From: Chryseobacterium bernardetii
GTDB taxonomy: Bacteria > Bacteroidota > Bacteroidia > Flavobacteriales > Weeksellaceae
Assembly: GCF_003815975.1 (NCBI RefSeq)
Contig: NZ_CP033932.1
Span: 2,709,501 to 2,773,500, forward strand
DNA: 64,000 nucleotides
Direction: 5' to 3'
Below are positions 60,694 through 64,000 of this stretch, piece by piece. Below the pieces are notes generated by a model. That model had not been told where the DNA came from. It ran no database searches and saw only the letters and a program-made list of their open reading frames with translations. Both the position numbers and the translations under genes were made by a program. Every line of letters begins with the position of its first letter. Positions within the stretch are counted from its first letter, which is position 1.

Positions 60694-62520
60694 ATGGGAA
60701 AAACATTTGTGTATAATACAGGAAATAATACACCACCAATTGATGAGCTGCATTTGGAGATAGGTGTTTTCTTTGATGGAACTTTAAATAATCTTAAAAA
60801 TACTGAGCTCCGTCAAAAATATAAGGACGGTAAAAACAAAATTGAAAGCACAGATTCTGATGAAGTAGTTGCAAAAAAAGAAGAAGCTATAGAAGCTGCC
60901 ACTAAGCAGCAGGAAAAAGAATATGATAATTTAGATCATAAAAAAAAACCGGATGCGGGTTCCGAGTATGACCAGTATCTTAAAGCGATTCACAGAAGCC
61001 GCTTAGATAAAATGGGGGTTGACAACAGTTTTAGTAATGACTTTACCAATGTTGCACGGTTATATAAGTGTTGTGAACAGAATACTTATGCTATTTATAT
61101 AGAAGGTATTGGAACGTTGGATAATCGCAGGGATGTAGATGACGGCTTCCAATACGGGTCCGGTATCACAGGGGTAAGAGGAAAAGTAAGAAAAGGATGT
61201 GAAAAACTGGCAGATAGAATTAAAGTCATCATTAGAAATAGCTTAAATGCGGATAAACAATTTACAAAAATATATATTGATACCTTCGGTTTCAGCCGTG
61301 GAGCCGCAGCTGCAAGGAATTTTGCCTATGAGATCAACGGAAAGAAAAGAGCCAAAGATGTGGAGATCAGAAAATCAAGAAAAGTGGTTGGCTATACCCA
61401 GTTCAACTCTCCTGAAGGCCCGGTGATGGTTCCTGAATATGGTGATATCTGGCTGGATAAAGATGATACTGAAGTAGACCCTCAGTATATCATAGATGGT
61501 AAACTGCCGAAATTTGGTTTTCTTGGATATTACCTTTTAAGTAAAGATATTCTGACAAAAGAGGAACTGGAAGATTTAGAGCTGGATGTTCGTTTTATCG
61601 GGGTATATGATACCGTTTCATCATATGAAGAATATGGTGATATGGGAGGAATGAGACGTGTAGGATGGGAAGGAATGAAACATTCTGTTTTAGGTCCCAA
61701 ATATAATTTTGGAGATGATGTGGAGCAGTTACAGTTATTGAATCCCGGGTCTTACTTTAAAGCAGTTCATTTTACAGCAGAAAATGAACATCGTGAAAAT
61801 TTTTCGTTAACAAGGTTCCCGGGCAGTATTGAAAAAGAATTTCCAGGAGTTCATTGTGACATTGGTGGTGCTTATGAAAGCGGAAAAGAAACGGTAGATG
61901 AAATAGAAACATCCAATCATAAGCCGGTGTGGTTCCTAAATAAGCGCAGACAGCAACTGATTGATGAACATTGGTTTAATAAAGATCAGATAGAAATTAA
62001 TAACAGTTTCCTGAATGTTTTAACGATGGGGGCCGTATACCGGAAGATTACCGGGATCCGCTTTCTGAGAAAAGAATACAGCTATATTCCTTTGCAGTTT
62101 ATGGAAGAACTTGGAAAAAATCTGTATGATCACCAGTTGAACATAAAAACAGAAACCACTTATTCTATAGAGCACGATAATTACCTGAATCAGGCAAAAG
62201 ATATTTTGCATCATTATGTCTTTGACGGCGGAGAAAAATGGAATTTTAAACCGGATGAAGTAGTGGAAAAAGAAAGACAGGAAAGAGCAAGAGCAAGGTT
62301 AGAAAATCCGGAGCCGGTACAGGAGCCAATACCTGATGAAGTGGTAGATAAAGACGGTAATATAATTAAAACAAAGACTCTGCAGGAGGTGGTGGTTACG
62401 GCTTATCCCCCTCAGACATTGTTGAGAATTATACGTAATAAATACCTTCATTGGTCGGCAAACAGGGACTGGATGGGTATGGATCCCAATAATGATTACC
62501 AAAGAAGAATATACCCTTAA
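60694..62520 (+). CDS. Tle1-like T6SS phospholipase effector (DUF2235)
   Basis: A 608-residue protein. The DUF2235 start LEIGVFFDGTLNNLKNTELR, nucleophile elbow DTFGFSRGAAAARNFAYEIN (Ser201), acid VYDTVSSYEE (D306) and histidine in FPGVHCDIGGAYESG (H387) form the lipase triad. Tle1 effectors delivered by T6SS cleave membrane phospholipids. The last ~50 residues contain LQEVVVTAYPPQ. It overlaps the next gene by one base (TAATG). The DUF2931 lipoprotein or the small membrane protein upstream could protect the producer. Confidence 0.9.
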   Translation: MGKTFVYNTGNNTPPIDELHLEIGVFFDGTLNNLKNTELRQKYKDGKNKIESTDSDEVVAKKEEAIEAATKQQEKEYDNLDHKKKPDAGSEYDQYLKAIHRSRLDKMGVDNSFSNDFTNVARLYKCCEQNTYAIYIEGIGTLDNRRDVDDGFQYGSGITGVRGKVRKGCEKLADRIKVIIRNSLNADKQFTKIYIDTFGFSRGAAAARNFAYEINGKKRAKDVEIRKSRKVVGYTQFNSPEGPVMVPEYGDIWLDKDDTEVDPQYIIDGKLPKFGFLGYYLLSKDILTKEELEDLELDVRFIGVYDTVSSYEEYGDMGGMRRVGWEGMKHSVLGPKYNFGDDVEQLQLLNPGSYFKAVHFTAENEHRENFSLTRFPGSIEKEFPGVHCDIGGAYESGKETVDEIETSNHKPVWFLNKRRQQLIDEHWFNKDQIEINNSFLNVLTMGAVYRKITGIRFLRKEYSYIPLQFMEELGKNLYDHQLNIKTETTYSIEHDNYLNQAKDILHHYVFDGGEKWNFKPDEVVEKERQERARARLENPEPVQEPIPDEVVDKDGNIIKTKTLQEVVVTAYPPQTLLRIIRNKYLHWSANRDWMGMDPNNDYQRRIYP

Positions 62521-63224
62521 TGATGATTACTGTATTGGAAAATCTTCATCGGAAAACCTACAGGCTGGAAACAATCGTAACTGAGCAGCGGAATCCTGTT
62601 TATGCGGTCACCAAAAGCTATGCCCGGCAGATTGAGATCTATTATATTGGAAAGGCCGGGGAAGAGCACCTGTTTCAGATTCTGGTGATTGACTTCGATT
62701 TTTCGGATAACGATACGGCTATGGGGAGATTGATAAAAAAGATCAGTTATCTGTTTGACGAACTGGAATGCAGGGTTGATCATGAAGGCAATCTTACAGC
62801 AGTAGATAACCTGCTTTTTCTTCGGCTGAGATGGGGGAAATTGCAGGCTGAATTATCAAAAAACCATAAAGGGGAAGCCATAGATAGCTATTTCAGTCAG
62901 ATCAGCAGCCTATTGGAAGATGAAAGCCGACTGATTGATTTTTTGACAGAATATAATATGTTTGGATTGCTCTTCAACGGTTTGCTACAATCATTTGACA
63001 CCCCAAGAAAAAGAATTTCTCCGGAAGGATTTACAGAAATCATAACACCTGAAAAAGATGGAGAGAAAATGATTTTAAAAGTCTCTGCCCAAAATCTGGA
63101 ACGGGCGGGGATTGATGATTTCAGAGGAATATTTATCTGTAAAGGAAAACACTATGAAGAAGGTTTTGTAGAAATAAAAAAACAGAATTCTCACTTAAAA
63201 CATTCATTATTATGGATAGGCTAA
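62520..63224 (+). CDS. Unknown protein between two T6SS effectors
   Basis: A 234-residue cytoplasmic protein without signal peptide. Its start overlaps the stop codon of the phospholipase gene by one base, and its end overlaps the next gene by 13 bases, so translation of the three is coupled. Readable segments are VIDFDFSDNDTAMGRLIKKI and LLFNGLLQSFDTPRKRI. No family recognised. Coupling with an effector on each side suggests an adaptor, chaperone or cytosolic accessory; this is inference. Confidence 0.75.
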   Translation: MMITVLENLHRKTYRLETIVTEQRNPVYAVTKSYARQIEIYYIGKAGEEHLFQILVIDFDFSDNDTAMGRLIKKISYLFDELECRVDHEGNLTAVDNLLFLRLRWGKLQAELSKNHKGEAIDSYFSQISSLLEDESRLIDFLTEYNMFGLLFNGLLQSFDTPRKRISPEGFTEIITPEKDGEKMILKVSAQNLERAGIDDFRGIFICKGKHYEEGFVEIKKQNSHLKHSLLWIG

Positions 63225-64000
63225 AGAACGAAGGAGAAGGTAATACTCCGGAAACCCAGAATCAGAATACGGCACAGGATAACGACAAAATAAAGGCTGA
63301 TAATAAGCAGAAGATGGATGACAAACGAGCCGAAAATGATGAAAAAGACAAAAAAGATGAAGGTTTATTATTGGCAATAGATGGGGCAAAAATAAAATTC
63401 AATGCCCATTTGGGAAAGTTTAAAGTATTGAATAATGTGCCGACAACACAAGATAAGCTTACAGGAACTGTCGTAGAAAAGCAAATACCCAATTTTATCT
63501 TTGATGATGGTTTTCAGATGATTTCCCTTACGGAATGGCAGGATTTTGGAACTGCAAAAGTGCAGGAAAACTTCGTGCTGCTAAAAAAATCTACTTTACC
63601 AGGAATAGGAAAAATGCCGGGCAATATACCACCTGAGTCAGGGAAAATAGAATTTGTAACCTCCGGACAAGTAAATGCTCCGGAAAAAATTGATCCGAAG
63701 GGAGCACCGGTACCGGAAGAGAAGGATGATAAAAAATGTTTTTGTGAGAAAGAATTTACAGAAGATGATATAAAATCTTTCTATAAATCTAAGAAATTAT
63801 TTACTGCAAAAAATTGTCCTTTACCTGAGGAAATGAAAACATATAAGGCTTTTACAAATGCTCTGAATAAAGCAATGAAAGATAATAATATAAATACATG
63901 CCTTAGAAAAGCTCATTTTCTAGCTCAGATTGAAACAGAGTCTGATAGACTGAATACAACTATGGAATATGCTTCAGGATGGGATTATGATCATTCTACC
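63212..64000 (+). CDS. DUF4280 (PAAR-like) protein with a GH19/muramidase-like C-terminal domain, cut by the window edge
   Basis: The frame starts at 63212, is open to the last base and has 263 codons so far. A charged N-terminus (residues about 1-50, DNDKIKADNKQKMDDKRAEN) is followed by a DUF4280 domain: KFNAHLGKFKVLNNVPTTQD, LTEWQDFGTAKVQENFVLLK and KKSTLPGIGKMPG and GKIEFVTSGQV. Then a CFC-containing linker and, at the visible end, CLRKAHFLAQIETESDRLN and YASGWDYDHST, the start of a chitinase-19/lysozyme-like fold. DUF4280 proteins act as PAAR-like tips, so this is probably a T6SS spike-borne peptidoglycan hydrolase. The remainder is beyond base 64000. Confidence 0.8.
   Translation, partial: MDRLKNEGEGNTPETQNQNTAQDNDKIKADNKQKMDDKRAENDEKDKKDEGLLLAIDGAKIKFNAHLGKFKVLNNVPTTQDKLTGTVVEKQIPNFIFDDGFQMISLTEWQDFGTAKVQENFVLLKKSTLPGIGKMPGNIPPESGKIEFVTSGQVNAPEKIDPKGAPVPEEKDDKKCFCEKEFTEDDIKSFYKSKKLFTAKNCPLPEEMKTYKAFTNALNKAMKDNNINTCLRKAHFLAQIETESDRLNTTMEYASGWDYDHST

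Noticed and set aside
1..64000. Search for rRNA, tRNA, CRISPR arrays, insertion sequences and phage genes
   Set aside because: No cloverleaf-like sequence, regularly spaced repeat array, transposase motif or integrase was seen in the parts read; absence is from reading, not from a tool search.

Overview
The window looks like a chromosomal segment of a flavobacterium, most probably Chryseobacterium or a close relative. The evidence is low GC, Bacteroidetes-type promoters (TAnnTTTG near -7), a gliding-motility lipoprotein gene (gldD), a subtype iii type VI secretion system (T6SS), SurA-like and M13 proteins with flavobacterial features, and lipoproteins with short signal peptides. The genus is inferred from gene content, not from a search. 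I saw no rRNA, tRNA, CRISPR array or insertion sequence.

Layout. 1-16.3 kb: tyrS (5' part), an ECF sigma factor, lipA, an AraC regulator divergent from an MFS exporter, a two-repeat lectin of the Microcystis MVL type, a SpoIIAA-like protein, an FAD oxidoreductase, a von Willebrand A protein, a SIMPL protein, a LytS-type TPR histidine kinase with a secreted orphan and a LytTR regulator, a lipocalin and cinA. 16.4-24.4 kb: a 1132-residue GH18-NodB-GT2 fusion and two tandem M13 peptidases. 24.4-28.2 kb: T6SS sheath genes tssB-tssC with a lipoprotein gene, divergent from a protein carrying a kinase-like signature. 28.2-39.3 kb: mutY-gldD-pfkB, a parvulin isomerase, a nitronate-monooxygenase-like enzyme, a hydrolase, HD and rhodanese proteins, an outer-membrane-barrel relic, queG, a TIGR02117 protein and small proteins. 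39.3-45 kb: a complete RND efflux operon. 45-56.5 kb: a cold-shock protein, an SDR, lgt, a compact cbb3-like oxidase operon followed by a Crp/Fnr regulator, an alpha-amylase, a deacetylase and a VIT1/CCC1 gene broken by one frameshift. 56.7-64 kb: a T6SS payload island with Hcp (TssD), VgrG, a small membrane protein, a DUF2931 lipoprotein, a Tle1-like phospholipase, an unknown protein and a DUF4280/PAAR-like protein with a muramidase/chitinase-like C-terminus, cut by the window edge.

How the parts fit. The T6SS sheath genes (about 26 kb) and the spike, tube and effector genes (about 57-64 kb) are separated, so the payload island is probably an accessory module loaded on a core machine. The two-component operon at 10.5-13.8 kb has its own candidate operators: two pairs of a 9-base direct repeat, each with a 21-base period, one pair upstream of the kinase promoter and one upstream of the divergent SIMPL gene. 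This is the most specific new regulatory signal I found. Other unusual items are the MVL-like lectin, the reduced oxidase whose second subunit carries two haem c motifs, a candidate short RNA at 34.7 kb, two families of near-identical terminator hairpins used at unrelated loci, and the decayed genes.
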